The position numbers and the translations under genes were made by a program. Below the pieces are notes generated by a model, which saw only the letters and a list, made by a program, of their open reading frames with translations, did not search any database and was not told the origin of the DNA. A stretch of 64,000 nucleotides of DNA from an uncultured Alteromonadaceae bacterium. GTDB lineage: Bacteria; Pseudomonadota; Gammaproteobacteria; Enterobacterales; Alteromonadaceae. Shown in pieces: positions 36,778-46,510 of the stretch. Positions within the stretch are counted from its first letter, which is position 1. Each line of letters begins with the position of its first letter. The stretch spans positions 186,001 to 250,000 of the forward strand of contig CANMXU010000001.1 in the NCBI GenBank assembly GCA_947501935.1. The letters are read 5' to 3'.

Positions 36778-37692
36778 TTAGGTCATAGGTAATATGTAGT
36801 GGTCGGCTAACAACACAATAAATAGTGCCATTAAGTGCACAATGGAAAACTTAAAAGTGTCCATAGCGGTATTTTCATCGGCATTAAATTTTAACTTCCA
36901 CGCATAACAGAAAAAGCCGATATTCAGCGCCACCGAGCCAATTAAATATATCCAACTACTCATGCCCACTAAGTAAGGTAATAGCCCAACAATAAAGAGC
37001 AGCACGGTATAAAGTAAAATTTGGGTTTTGGTAAAATCAATGCCGTGAGTTACCGGCAACATTGGAATATTTACTTTGGCGTAATCATTTTTACGATGAA
37101 TGGCAAGTGCCCAAAAGTGTGGTGGTGTCCAAGTAAAAATCAGCAATACTAGTAATAATGCATTGGGATGAATTTCATTGGTCATTGCTGTCCAACCTAA
37201 TAATGGCGGAATCGCACCAGCTAAACCACCAATGGTAATATTTTGTGGCGTAGCTCGTTTTAAATACATGGTATAAACCACGCTATAACCCACTAACCCT
37301 GCAAACGTTAACCATGCGGTAAGCGGGTTAACCAAAGCGTAGAGCATAACAAAGCCAATCACAGCTAAAGATAGCGCAAAAATTATCGCTTTTTTCGAGG
37401 TTATACTGCCGTTGGGAATAGGTCGATTATGGGTACGCCCCATAACTGCGTCAATACGTTCATCAACAATATGATTAACCGCAGCTGCCGCTGATGAAAG
37501 CAAACCAATTCCTAACATTGCTGGTAAGAGAACTTGCCATGGAATAGCTCCAGGCACCGACAAACTCATCCCTACAAGCGCAGTAAGTACCAACAACGCT
37601 ACAACTTTAGGTTTGGTTATTTCGTAATAAGCGCGCCAATTGCCAAACAGCACGGATGAATGACTCGCTTCTAGGGTCGATAATTTACTCAT
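36778..37692 (-). CDS. ctaB: heme O synthase (protoheme farnesyltransferase)
   Basis: 304 residues, UbiA-type prenyltransferase with about nine helices. The first Asp-rich motif is [19 protein letters not shown] and the second is in the [13 protein letters not shown] loop. It adds the farnesyl group to heme b, giving heme O, the substrate of CtaA next door. Also called CyoE. Ten bases separate it from ctaA. Confidence 0.93.
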   Translation of the reverse strand: MSKLSTLEASHSSVLFGNWRAYYEITKPKVVALLVLTALVGMSLSVPGAIPWQVLLPAMLGIGLLSSAAAAVNHIVDERIDAVMGRTHNRPIPNGSITSKKAIIFALSLAVIGFVMLYALVNPLTAWLTFAGLVGYSVVYTMYLKRATPQNITIGGLAGAIPPLLGWTAMTNEIHPNALLLVLLIFTWTPPHFWALAIHRKNDYAKVNIPMLPVTHGIDFTKTQILLYTVLLFIVGLLPYLVGMSSWIYLIGSVALNIGFFCYAWKLKFNADENTAMDTFKFSIVHLMALFIVLLADHYILPMT

Positions 37693-37701
37693 CTTCGCTC
37701 C

Positions 37702-38718
37702 TTAAATTTTACGCTTTAGTGAATAAGTTAAGGCAATTAATGCCATCATTAAACAAGCAGCTACCACGTTATGACTTACAGCCACCGCCAGCGGTAGTGA
37801 AAACCAAACATTGGATATACCCAATAATAATTGCAGCAATAATACGCTCGCTAAAATGCCAGCACTGCGTTTAAAAAAACGCGTTTGTGAACGACTAAAA
37901 ATAACCATCGCCAGCCAGCCCAAATATAACACCGTAATTATTGCGCCAATGCGATGAAGCACATGAATAGTTACACGTTCATGGTGATCTAAATGACCAA
38001 ACTCATACGTTTCTTTTTCTGGCGGCACTAAATCAAAACTGTTCTCAAAGCTTAATTGCTCAAACCAACCAGCCTGACAAATAGGTAGTTCTGTACAGGT
38101 TAGCGCGGCATAGTTTGACGATGTCCAACCACCTAGCGCAATTTGTGCAAATAAAATAACAATACCTAACAGGCCAAACTTAGCGTATTTTTTCACTTGC
38201 CAATCACTGGTTGGCACGCGGTAAGGTTTAAGCCGTAAATATAATAAAAACAGTAAACATAAAGTGGTAAAGCCGCCTAACAAATGCCCCATTACCACCA
38301 CAGGCATCAGCTTAAGCGTAACCGTCCACATGCCCAACGCCGCCTGAAAAATCACAATAACTAGAATGGTAAGCGGTAATATCAGCGGCTGACCCGTTCC
38401 TCGTAATCTCAGCGAAATTAGCGCAATAGCTAAAATTAACAAACCTAAGGTGCCAGCGAAATAACGATGGATCATTTCATTCCAGGCTTTTTCTGGCTCT
38501 ACGATTTGTCCGGGAAAAGTTTGTGCTACTTTGGCCAATTGTTCTGCCGATTCAGGAACATCAATCATGCCATAACAACCAGGCCAGTCAGGACAACCTA
38601 AACCGGCATGGGTTAAACGGGTATAGGCGCCAAGGCCAACCACCATAATCGCTAATAAAATACTGACTAAAACCAAGCGACGAATATTGATAACTTGCTT
38701 GCTTTCCATATTAACCAA
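37702..38718 (-). CDS. ctaA: heme A synthase
   Basis: 338 residues, eight predicted helices in two four-helix halves. Conserved LTHAGLGCPDWPGCYGM, with the cysteine pair in the first loop, a second pair in CTELPICQAGW, and the heme-ligand histidines (HRYFAG, HLLGG, HVLHR, SHN). It oxidises heme O to heme A. The start overlaps the end of the upstream assembly gene by eight bases; a second ATG lies at 38709. Confidence 0.92.
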   Translation of the reverse strand: MVNMESKQVINIRRLVLVSILLAIMVVGLGAYTRLTHAGLGCPDWPGCYGMIDVPESAEQLAKVAQTFPGQIVEPEKAWNEMIHRYFAGTLGLLILAIALISLRLRGTGQPLILPLTILVIVIFQAALGMWTVTLKLMPVVVMGHLLGGFTTLCLLFLLYLRLKPYRVPTSDWQVKKYAKFGLLGIVILFAQIALGGWTSSNYAALTCTELPICQAGWFEQLSFENSFDLVPPEKETYEFGHLDHHERVTIHVLHRIGAIITVLYLGWLAMVIFSRSQTRFFKRSAGILASVLLLQLLLGISNVWFSLPLAVAVSHNVVAACLMMALIALTYSLKRKI

Positions 38719-39292
38719 CCCTTGAATATTTCAATAACTTTTTCATATCAGCCAATATCTGTTTGCCAAAGTCATTGAGTGAATTAGAGTCGCTAGGCGG
38801 GCTATGCTTTAAAATAACATTACCAAGTGGGTCAACAACCAGTATTTGGTTTTGCATGTTATTTTGTAGCGCTTGCTGCTGAGTGGCGACAGGCATTTCC
38901 AGAAGTTGCCATTGGCTTTGCGCGAGACGTTGGTCTTGGCTAGTAGATAGTTGCTGTTGAAATAACGCTACAGGAGTCACTCTTGGCATTTCTCGACCAA
39001 GGGCAACATAAGTATTATGGACACTTTCTAAGGTTTGTTCACAGAGCTGGTCACAGACTTTTGGTAAAGCATAAAGAATGAGCCACTGTTGGGGAAATTG
39101 CTCAGCTGACATACCTAATTTTTCAAGGGTAAGCTCTTCACTAATGAGTTCTCCTTGGTTAGTCACTCCGTAATCTAACCAGCCTTGTTCAAGGGCTAAT
39201 TTAGCGAGAATAATAGGTAAAGCAAAAGCCAGTAATACTGCAATTAACGTTCGACGAGACTTACGCTGTTTTACTAAATCAATATTGTCCAT
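38711..39292 (-). CDS. membrane protein of the oxidase assembly cluster
   Basis: 193 residues from the ATG at 39292 (AGGG eight bases upstream). One N-terminal helix (about 14-35) and a periplasmic domain with a C-x3-C pair (VCDQLCEQ) in a segment that resembles a degenerate SCO/thioredoxin-like fold (ILYALP, ILVVDPLGNVILKH). Such a gene is usual between SURF1 and ctaA in gammaproteobacterial oxidase operons. Role in copper insertion or redox control is inferred. Confidence 0.75.
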   Translation of the reverse strand: MDNIDLVKQRKSRRTLIAVLLAFALPIILAKLALEQGWLDYGVTNQGELISEELTLEKLGMSAEQFPQQWLILYALPKVCDQLCEQTLESVHNTYVALGREMPRVTPVALFQQQLSTSQDQRLAQSQWQLLEMPVATQQQALQNNMQNQILVVDPLGNVILKHSPPSDSNSLNDFGKQILADMKKLLKYSRVG

Positions 39293-39335
39293 AACACACC
39301 CTGATTTTTTTATTATGTAGGTTTTTATATCATTT

Positions 39336-40169
39336 TTATTTTTTGGTATTCGTTTGGCGCTTACCAATGTTAACTACGCCACTCACACATACCATTAAAA
39401 TCGACCAAGCTATAGCTAAACTAAACCATTGAAACGCGTATGCTCGATGTTTTTCTGGTGGCATTACGATGGGTTGCCAATTTTTTTTATAACCCAGTAA
39501 CTCTTTTGTATCTAAGTACACGACAAAGGGCAAGAGCGGCTTGGAAAGTAATTGAGAAAACTTGTCGAGTTCTATTTGTTGAACTCGTTGTGGCCATTGA
39601 TTTTTAACTAGATTTTGCTCCATTAGCATCACGCCCATTTCGGGGTAGCGCACATGACCATTAAATTGATGCTCCCCAGTTATCGTTTTAACATCAGGTA
39701 ATTCTTGGCGGTTAATAGAGCCAGGCACCCAACCTAAATTAACTAATACAGCATTATTTTCTGTATAAAAAACTTGTAGCACTTTATAACCGAGCTGGCC
39801 TTTGTTGACTTGGTTGTCTAATAAAAACAATGCCTGTGCATCAAAGCGACCTGTTAACAATAATGGAAAGTCATTAAATTCTTCGATTAATAGTGGGTTT
39901 AGCGGTTCAGTTAAGTTTGCTGATTGTGGTTGAAATTGCTGTGCTTGCATCAGCAGCATTTGCTCAAGTGGCAGCCCTTGTTGTGCACTTAAAGTTTCAA
40001 TACGCGCCAAGCGTTGTTCTTTAGCTGTGGCTCGCTCTGATTGCCAAAGCCCTAGTTTTATTAAGCCGGCAAACACTAACAGCGTAAAAATTAGCCATGG
40101 TAAGCGAATGTTTGCTAGACTCAAACGAGTTTGCCACAAGAGTGAATTTGAGGGGGTACTGGTTGGCAC
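39336..40169 (-). CDS. SURF1-family oxidase assembly protein
   Basis: 277 residues with the two terminal helices (about 22-42 and 245-265) and the periplasmic domain typical of SURF1/Shy1. Markers: LGLWQSERA at the first helix, LLDNQVNKGQLGYKVL and VLVNLGWVPG in the middle, and AYAFQWFSLA before the last helix. It helps heme A insertion into subunit I. Confidence 0.88.
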   Translation of the reverse strand: MPTSTPSNSLLWQTRLSLANIRLPWLIFTLLVFAGLIKLGLWQSERATAKEQRLARIETLSAQQGLPLEQMLLMQAQQFQPQSANLTEPLNPLLIEEFNDFPLLLTGRFDAQALFLLDNQVNKGQLGYKVLQVFYTENNAVLVNLGWVPGSINRQELPDVKTITGEHQFNGHVRYPEMGVMLMEQNLVKNQWPQRVQQIELDKFSQLLSKPLLPFVVYLDTKELLGYKKNWQPIVMPPEKHRAYAFQWFSLAIAWSILMVCVSGVVNIGKRQTNTKK

Positions 40170-40185
40170 TTAAACGCTACTTCCT

Positions 40186-40212
40186 TACTACTAATACTAC
40201 TAATACTACTAG
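40186..40212. repeat. three tandem copies of a 9-mer
   Basis: TACTACTAA, TACTACTAA, TACTACTAG in direct tandem, in the 52-base space between the divergent starts of SURF1 and the DUF2909 gene. It must overlap one or both promoters. Confidence 0.8.
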
Positions 40213-40221
40213 GAACATTAC

Positions 40222-40431
40222 ATGATATATAAAATTGTTATTGTCGCGATGTTATTTTTTATGGTTTATAACCTGTTTCGTGCACTCTTTTTAATGAACA
40301 AAAATGATCCTAACCAACCCTCTATGACAAAATTTATCGGTCGCCGGTTAATGGTTTCCGTAGCCATTGTCGCCTTTTTAATTATTGCTTTATTAACAGG
40401 CTTAATCACGCCAAACCCACGCCCTTATTAA
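40222..40431 (+). CDS. DUF2909 twin-transmembrane protein
   Basis: 69 residues, two helices (about 4-24 and 44-62) with LMNKNDPNQPSMTKFIGRRL in the loop, the pattern of DUF2909 proteins. These are regularly found beside SURF1 in gammaproteobacterial oxidase operons, on the opposite strand as here. Function unknown, probably oxidase assembly. Confidence 0.8.
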   Translation: MIYKIVIVAMLFFMVYNLFRALFLMNKNDPNQPSMTKFIGRRLMVSVAIVAFLIIALLTGLITPNPRPY

Positions 40432-40513
40432 TCGCTAAAAGTCATTTTCATAATTAAAAACTTAGGTTAATTCTGTATTAAACATCTCTATATTTAGTGG
40501 TTAATGGCGCAGA

Positions 40514-40664
40514 TAATTCGCTTTAGTTCAAGGAAAAGGCACGGCGTTGACGCTAGTCATTACTCCGTACATCCTGTACTTCGCCTTTCAGGCCATCCTT
40601 CGGATGTTCAAATTATTTCCCGAAGAATTTGTAAGTACCTTTGATGAAGAAATTAAGCGAATTA
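40514..40664. repeat. MITE-like element with 10-bp terminal inverted repeats
   Basis: TAATTCGCTT at 40514-40523 and its exact reverse complement AAGCGAATTA at 40655-40664 bound a 151-bp non-coding unit between the ends of DUF2909 and ctaE. The inside has a GTACATCCTGTAC hairpin and a CATCCTTCGGATG hairpin. No reading frame. A dispersed genomic repeat is likely, but only one copy is in this window. Confidence 0.45.
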
Positions 40665-40679
40665 CCCAGTCAGTATCCT

Positions 40680-41564
40680 CTAAATGATGTAAACAAAGAC
40701 GAATAACATTACCCAAACCACATCAACAAAATGCCAATACCAGCTAGTCGCTTGAAAAGCGAAATGACTTTCAGGAGTGAAGTGACCTTTAAGCACACGG
40801 AAAAACATCACAATCAGCATAATGGTACCTAAAGTAACATGCATACCGTGAAAACCAGTTAATAGGTAAAAAGTATTACCGTAAATACCACTGGTTAAAT
40901 ACAGCTGCATCTCTTCTGAATAACCATGGGCATACTCTTCTACTTGGAAAAACAAGAAGGTTAAACCTAATAAAATCGTTATACCTAACCATATTTTTAA
41001 CTGCGGGCGTTTATTTTGCTCTAAGGCGATATGGGCAAAATGAGCAGTAACCGATGAACTTAATAACAATACGGTATTTATCAGCGGTAAACCATACCAA
41101 CCCATAGCGGTGGTGGTGGTGCCATCTGGTGTTTTTAATAGTGGCCAAGCTGCGGTAAAGTCAGGCCATAATACTTCACCTGTCATGGCGTTATTGCCCG
41201 CTCCGTCTAACCATGGCACCGCAAAGGTACGCGCATAAAATAACGCCCCAAAAAAGGCAGCGAAAAACATCACCTCAGAAAAGATAAACCAGCTCATGCC
41301 TTGTCTGAATGAGTTATCTAACTGATGAGAATACTTGCCCGACATTGATTCATTAATGACATTACTGAACCAGCCAAACATCATAAATATCACTAACGCG
41401 ATGCCAGCTATTAATATATAACCACCATAACCACTTTGCTCGGCATGTAGATCCGAGACATAACTGCCTGCGCCAAACGCAATAAAAAATAACGCAACCG
41501 CACCAACAATTGGCCAGTGGCTTTGTGCAGGTACATAATAAGTTTCATACTCTTTGGTTGTCAT
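40680..41564 (-). CDS. ctaE: cytochrome c oxidase subunit III
   Basis: 294 residues with seven helices. Landmarks: WFSNVINES, the MSWFIFSEVMFFAAFFGALFY helix with its conserved Glu, GFHGMHVTLG and the end WYWHFVDVVWVMLFVFVYI. AAGGGA before the ATG at 41564 fixes the start; longer forms to 41615 would overlap ctaG. Last structural gene of the oxidase. Confidence 0.93.
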   Translation of the reverse strand: MTTKEYETYYVPAQSHWPIVGAVALFFIAFGAGSYVSDLHAEQSGYGGYILIAGIALVIFMMFGWFSNVINESMSGKYSHQLDNSFRQGMSWFIFSEVMFFAAFFGALFYARTFAVPWLDGAGNNAMTGEVLWPDFTAAWPLLKTPDGTTTTAMGWYGLPLINTVLLLSSSVTAHFAHIALEQNKRPQLKIWLGITILLGLTFLFFQVEEYAHGYSEEMQLYLTSGIYGNTFYLLTGFHGMHVTLGTIMLIVMFFRVLKGHFTPESHFAFQATSWYWHFVDVVWVMLFVFVYII

Positions 41565-41589
41565 TTTTGTTCCCTTAATTTTTAAGACG

Positions 41590-42186
41590 CTAACTGGCGA
41601 CTTTCTCGGTAACATCGTACAAGGTGTAAGATAAAGTCAGTGTTGTTACCTCTGGAGGTAACTCAAGATCAACATAGAATTGCAATCCCATTTCAACATC
41701 TTCACTGGCTTTTAACGGCTGCTGCGTAAAACAAAAACATTCTATTTTTTGAAAATAGGCTGCCGCGATACCGGGTGATACCGATGGCACAGCTTGGCCA
41801 ACAATATCGTGAGTCGCTTCATTTTTAGCGTAAAATTTAACAAACTTCATTTCACCAGGGTGCACTTTCATTTCATTTATTACCGGCTCAAACTGCCAAG
41901 GTACACCTTGGGCATTTCGAGTAATAAACTGCACAGTTATTGTGCGTGAAGTATCGATACCGTCGGCGTTATATGTAGCCGCACTAGTATTGGTTTTGCC
42001 ATTTAACCCAGTGATATCACAAAAAACATCATATAAAGGCACTAATGCAAAACCAAAACCAAACATACCAAAAACAATCAGTACCAATTTTTTGATCACT
42101 TTATTGTTATTCGTTACTGTATTTTGCTTAGCAATTTCAGTAGCAATGGCTTGTTCAGGTTCTTTTTGCACTGTGCCTTTATCCAT
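41590..42186 (-). CDS. ctaG: cytochrome c oxidase assembly protein CtaG (Cox11)
   Basis: 198 residues, one N-terminal helix (about 30-50) and a periplasmic immunoglobulin-like domain. The copper-binding CFCF motif is present (ECFCFTQQ). It inserts Cu-B into subunit I. ATG at 42186 chosen over an in-frame TTG at 42192; it begins seven bases after the ctaD stop. Confidence 0.92.
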   Translation of the reverse strand: MDKGTVQKEPEQAIATEIAKQNTVTNNNKVIKKLVLIVFGMFGFGFALVPLYDVFCDITGLNGKTNTSAATYNADGIDTSRTITVQFITRNAQGVPWQFEPVINEMKVHPGEMKFVKFYAKNEATHDIVGQAVPSVSPGIAAAYFQKIECFCFTQQPLKASEDVEMGLQFYVDLELPPEVTTLTLSYTLYDVTEKVAS

Positions 42187-42192
42187 GGTCAA

Positions 42193-43800
42193 TTAATCTA
42201 CTTTCGGTGGTGTAGAAAAAGTATGGTATGGCGCAGGGCTAGCCACGCTCCATTCCAAGCCTTCAGCTCCATCCCAAGGTTTCGCCGGTGCTTTTTCGCC
42301 ACCTCTAATACATTTGATCACCACAGCCAGGAAAATAAGTTGTGATAAACCAAAGGCAAAGCCGCCAATACTGACCCACTTGTTAAAGTCAGCAAACTGT
42401 AATGCGTAGTCTGGAATACGACGTGGCATGCCCGCTAAGCCTAAAAAGTGCATAGGGAAGAACAATAAATTGACCGAGATTAATGAACACCAAAAATGCC
42501 ATTTACTTAAACTGTCGTTATACATATTACCTGTCCATTTAGGTAGCCAGTAATAACATGCTGCATAAATTGAAAACAACGAGCCGGTTACTAGTACATA
42601 ATGAAAATGGGCAACAACAAAATAAGTATCGTGATATTGAAAATCTACTGGCGTCATCGCTAGCATTAACCCTGAAAACCCGCCAATGGTGAATAAAATC
42701 ACAAAGGCCAACGAGAACAACATCGGCGTTTCAAAGGTCATTGACCCTCTCCACATGGTTGCTACCCAGTTAAAGACTTTCACCCCTGTAGGCACCGCAA
42801 TTAACATGGTGCAATACATAAAGAATAGTTCACCAAATAACGGCATACCTGTGGTAAACATATGATGCGCCCATACAATAAACGATAGCAGCGCGATAGA
42901 TGAAGTCGCATAAACCATTGAGCTATAACCAAACAGTTTCTTACGAGAAAAAGCAGGGATTGTGGTAGAGACAATACCAAATGCAGGTAAAATCATAATA
43001 TATACTTCAGGATGACCAAAGAACCAGAAAATATGCTGGAATAATACTGGATCACCACCACCTGCTGCATTAAAAAAACTCGTACCAAAGTAGGTGTCGG
43101 TTAACAACATGGTAACCACCCCTGCGAGCACCGGCATCACCGCTATTAATAAATATGCTGTGATGAAAAAGGTCCAAACAAATAATGGCATTTTCATATA
43201 AGTCATGCCAGGAGCTCGCATATTCATAATGGTAACAACAATATTAATTGCTCCCATAATCGATGAAATACCCATAATATGCACAGCAAAAACAAAAAAT
43301 GCGGTACTACCATTTGAATAGGTGGTTGATAATGGTGCGTAGAAGGTCCAACCAAAATTTGGTGCACCTGACTCCATAAAGAATGAACTGATTAAAATAC
43401 CAAAAGCAAAAGGTAGAATCCAAAAGCTCCAGTTATTCAATCGTGGTAAAGCCATATCTGGCGCACCGATCATCATAGGTAACATCCAGTTAGCCAAGCC
43501 GGTAAAGGCTGGCATAATGGCACCAAATACCATGATCAAACCATGCACTGTCGTTAACTGATTAAAAAAGTCTGGCTCTACTATTTGTAAACCCGGCTGA
43601 AAAAGTTCAGCGCGAATCACCATAGCTAACGCGCCACCAGTTAATAACATGATAAAAGAGAACCATAAGTATAAAGTACCGATATCTTTATGGTTGGTGG
43701 TGTATAACCAGCGTTTAAGGCCGGTCATTTTATGATCATCGTGATGCTCGTCATGCGAATCATGATCATTAGTCGTTTCGTTAAGAACGTCTGTAGTCAT
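42193..43800 (-). CDS. ctaD: cytochrome c oxidase subunit I
   Basis: 535 residues, 12 helices. Heme a ligand in TTVHGLIMVFGAIMP, Cu-B/tyrosine region FFGHPEVYIMILPAFG with the proton-channel glutamate (XGHPEV, so type A1), the HH pair in VWAHHMFTTG, and heme a/a3 histidines in VVAHFHYVL. The start is rich in histidine (NDHDSHDEHHDDH), which is unusual but tolerated at the cytoplasmic N-terminus. Confidence 0.96.
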   Translation of the reverse strand: MTTDVLNETTNDHDSHDEHHDDHKMTGLKRWLYTTNHKDIGTLYLWFSFIMLLTGGALAMVIRAELFQPGLQIVEPDFFNQLTTVHGLIMVFGAIMPAFTGLANWMLPMMIGAPDMALPRLNNWSFWILPFAFGILISSFFMESGAPNFGWTFYAPLSTTYSNGSTAFFVFAVHIMGISSIMGAINIVVTIMNMRAPGMTYMKMPLFVWTFFITAYLLIAVMPVLAGVVTMLLTDTYFGTSFFNAAGGGDPVLFQHIFWFFGHPEVYIMILPAFGIVSTTIPAFSRKKLFGYSSMVYATSSIALLSFIVWAHHMFTTGMPLFGELFFMYCTMLIAVPTGVKVFNWVATMWRGSMTFETPMLFSLAFVILFTIGGFSGLMLAMTPVDFQYHDTYFVVAHFHYVLVTGSLFSIYAACYYWLPKWTGNMYNDSLSKWHFWCSLISVNLLFFPMHFLGLAGMPRRIPDYALQFADFNKWVSIGGFAFGLSQLIFLAVVIKCIRGGEKAPAKPWDGAEGLEWSVASPAPYHTFSTPPKVD

Positions 43801-43812
43801 TATAATTACTCC

Positions 43813-45384
43813 TTACTTCGCACTTGCAGCATCAACATCTGCGGCTTGTATTAAATCACCGGTTTTATTACTCCAAGCATTACGCTCATAAGTAACTACC
43901 GCAGCAATTTGAGTTTTAGTTAATTGTGATGAAAATCCTGCCATTGCAGGGTTTTTCGCACTGCCATTAATAACCATGTCTAAATGTAGAGCAACATCAC
44001 CAGTGGCTAACGGACTACCGTCAAGCGCAGGAAATGCTGGTGGAATACCGGCACCTGAAACTTGGTGACAAGCAGCACAACTAGCATTGTAAACTTTCTC
44101 TCCCATCGCCATCATTTCGTCCATTGAATATTTTTTAGTTAAGTCTTCCGCAGGTTCAATAACTTGGCTGACTTCTTCAGCAACAGTATCGAGGGTAGTT
44201 TCAACTTTTTCAGTTATTTGCTCAGTAACTGTTTTAGTGTCACCTTCTCCGCCAGCGGCTGCTTGTACATCACTTGCTTGCACAGCATCACCGGTATTAT
44301 TGCCCCAAGCATTACGCTCGTAAGTCACAACAGCGGCTATTTCTTTTAAACTTAATTGTTTACCATAACCTTGCATGCCTGTGCCCGCTCGGCCATTAAA
44401 GACAATTGAGATATGCTCACCAATATCCCCAGTGGCAATAGCACTGCCTTTTAATGCAGGAAACGCTGGAGGAATACCAACACCTGTAGGTTGATGACAA
44501 GCCGCACAATGGGCCATATAGGTGGTTTCACCCAGCGCCATTAACTCTTCCATTGGCACAGATGCATTAAGCGATTGCTTTTCAGCTTCGGCTGCTTGCG
44601 CTGCTAATTGATGTTGTTCATCAAGCCATTTTGCGTAATCCGCCTCTGAACGTACATCAACCACAATGGGCATAAAGCCATGGTCTTTACCACAAAGCTC
44701 AGCACATTGGCCGCGATAAATGCCTGGTTCGTCGACCTTGGTCCATGCTTCATTAATAAAGCCTGGGTTAGCGTCTTGTTTAACAGCAAACGCAGGTACC
44801 CACCAAGAATGAATAACATCATCTGAGGTAATTAAGAAACGTACTTTTTTATTAACGGGAATGACTAAGGGCTTGTCTACTTCTAATAAATAGTTTTCGC
44901 CTTTAACGGCAGTACTGCCTTGTAGGTTTTCATATTGGTCACGCGGCGTTGATAACACCGAGTAATATTCAATATCTTGATCAAAATATTTATAATGCCA
45001 TTTCCATTGAGAGCCGGTAACTTGAATGGTGACTTGTGAGTCATCATTATTTTCCATTTCAATCAATGTACTGGTAGCCGGAACGGCCATAGCGATTAGA
45101 ATAACAATTGGGATTGCGGTCCAAAGAATTTCAACCTTAGTGCTTTCATGAAAGCTAGCAGGTTTTGCTCCTTTGGATTTTCGATGAAATATCATCGACC
45201 AAAACATAGCACCAAAAACAACCAGACCAATTGCAGTACAAATGTACATTACTAGCATATGCAGATCATAAACTTCCCTGCTTATATCAGTAACTCCTTT
45301 GGTTAAATTCAACTGCATGTCTGCCCAAGCTGTACTAGAAATAAACATTCCTAGCAGCAACCAAACCAGGTTACGACTCTTCAC
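43813..45384 (-). CDS. ctaC: cytochrome c oxidase subunit II with two fused cytochrome c domains
   Basis: 523 residues. Signal peptide (about 1-21), two membrane helices (about 40-65 and 85-105), a Cu-A cupredoxin domain (about 115-260, with CAELCGKDHGFM), then two class I cytochrome c domains. The heme sites are C293-A-A-C296-H297 and C436-A-A-C439-H440, each followed by the same GIPPAFPAL motif and a shared YERNAWxNxTGD end, so the second arose by duplication. A P/E/T/V-rich linker (about 385-420) joins them. Typical caa3 subunits have one such domain. The oxidase is therefore expected to accept electrons through two hemes c. Confidence 0.95.
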   Translation of the reverse strand: MKSRNLVWLLLGMFISSTAWADMQLNLTKGVTDISREVYDLHMLVMYICTAIGLVVFGAMFWSMIFHRKSKGAKPASFHESTKVEILWTAIPIVILIAMAVPATSTLIEMENNDDSQVTIQVTGSQWKWHYKYFDQDIEYYSVLSTPRDQYENLQGSTAVKGENYLLEVDKPLVIPVNKKVRFLITSDDVIHSWWVPAFAVKQDANPGFINEAWTKVDEPGIYRGQCAELCGKDHGFMPIVVDVRSEADYAKWLDEQHQLAAQAAEAEKQSLNASVPMEELMALGETTYMAHCAACHQPTGVGIPPAFPALKGSAIATGDIGEHISIVFNGRAGTGMQGYGKQLSLKEIAAVVTYERNAWGNNTGDAVQASDVQAAAGGEGDTKTVTEQITEKVETTLDTVAEEVSQVIEPAEDLTKKYSMDEMMAMGEKVYNASCAACHQVSGAGIPPAFPALDGSPLATGDVALHLDMVINGSAKNPAMAGFSSQLTKTQIAAVVTYERNAWSNKTGDLIQAADVDAASAK

Positions 45385-45793
45385 TCAACATCTCCTTTTG
45401 CGCAAAAAAGCAAACAGAACGTTTTTGGAGCATACAACTTAATTACTTTTACCAGCTCTGTTTATTCTTCTTATTTTTATTAGCAACGTAAGAGAGAAAT
45501 CACACCCTTACATTATGCTTTCTATATAATTTTATTATTGTAATTTTGTATATTTGCCGTACTAGAATTACTTAAAAATTCGCCAAGGTCTAGCTTTTTT
45601 ATGATATGGATCAATAAAAAACCAAGACATATCAATAGAGTATCTGCTCTAAGACGTGTTTTACCATTTGTGAAATTTACTGTGATATATATCAACAAAA
45701 ACTGCTCTGTTCTTTTAAAAACAACGCTTCTAACAGGTTTCATTTGTTCAAATAAATAACAAAAAACACTCATTATTTTTTACTGATAGACAC
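45385..45793. other. upstream region of the oxidase operon
   Basis: About 410 AT-rich bases before the ctaC start. It must carry the oxidase promoter, but I see no clear operator. A minus-strand open frame at 45522-45773 shows no family features and is not called. The lexA terminator lies at the right end. Confidence 0.4.
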
Positions 45794-45822
45794 AAAAAAA
45801 GGCAGCTAAATAATTAGCTGCC
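45794..45822 (-). terminator. Rho-independent terminator of lexA
   Basis: GGCAGCTAA (45801-45809) pairs with TTAGCTGCC (45814-45822), loop four bases; on the minus strand a run of seven T follows. It lies 34 bases after the lexA stop. Confidence 0.9.
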
Positions 45823-45855
45823 TTTATAAAAACTAAAATAGTTTAGTATTAAAAA

Positions 45856-46479
45856 TTACATCCAATCAGCTGAACGAATTACACCCACCGCAATCCCTTC
45901 AACATTAAACTGCTGAGTAGATAAATCGACCTCTATCGGTGAAAAGTCTTCATTTTCAGCATGCAAATAAACCACATTGCCTTCTCGTTTAAAGCGTTTC
46001 ACAGTTACGTCATCTTCAACACGAGCAACAATTACTTGACCATTTTTTACATCAGTAGTTTGATGCACTGCCAATAGATCGCCGTCTAATATGCCTATGT
46101 CTTTCATACTTTCGCCGTGAACACGAAGTAAATAGTCAGCTGCAGGGTGAAACAAGCTACCGTCAATTTTATAGTTTTCTTCAACATGCTCTTGCGCCAA
46201 AATAGGTTCGCCAGCAGCAACTCGGCCAATTAAGGGTAAGCCCGACTCTTCAGAAAATTCTTGCGCCAAACGAATACCACGTGAAGTACCCGGTAACATT
46301 TCTATATAACCTTTTTTGGCCAATGCTTTTAAATGCTCTTCAGCAGCATTAGCTGATTTAAACCCAAAAAACTCAGCTATTTCAGCCCTAGTTGGCGGCA
46401 TTCCAGTTTCGGAGATGTTTTCTCGAATCAAGTCAAAAATTTGCTGTTGGCGAGGCGTTAACGGTTTTAAATCGGTCAT
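45856..46479 (-). CDS. lexA: LexA repressor
   Basis: 207 residues from the ATG at 46479. N-terminal winged helix-turn-helix (about 1-70: [39 protein letters not shown]) and C-terminal autoprotease with the A89-G90 cleavage bond (VAAGEP), S124 in HGESM and K161 in DVTVKRF. RecA-stimulated self-cleavage opens the SOS response. Two tandem SOS boxes precede the gene. Confidence 0.95.
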   Translation of the reverse strand: MTDLKPLTPRQQQIFDLIRENISETGMPPTRAEIAEFFGFKSANAAEEHLKALAKKGYIEMLPGTSRGIRLAQEFSEESGLPLIGRVAAGEPILAQEHVEENYKIDGSLFHPAADYLLRVHGESMKDIGILDGDLLAVHQTTDVKNGQVIVARVEDDVTVKRFKREGNVVYLHAENEDFSPIEVDLSTQQFNVEGIAVGVIRSADWM

Positions 46480-46489
46480 GGTAGTTGGC

Positions 46490-46505
46490 CTGTAAATTTG
46501 CACAG
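46490..46505. promoter_or_regulatory. LexA (SOS) box, proximal
   Basis: CTGTAAATTTGCACAG, an exact CTGT-N8-ACAG box 11 bases before the lexA start codon. Spaced 21 bases centre to centre from the next one, as in E. coli lexA. Confidence 0.9.
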
Positions 46506-46510
46506 TATTA

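Noticed and set aside
45522..45773. 83-codon minus-strand open frame upstream of the oxidase operon
   Set aside because: No ribosome binding site, no family pattern, AT-rich intergenic composition; probably chance.
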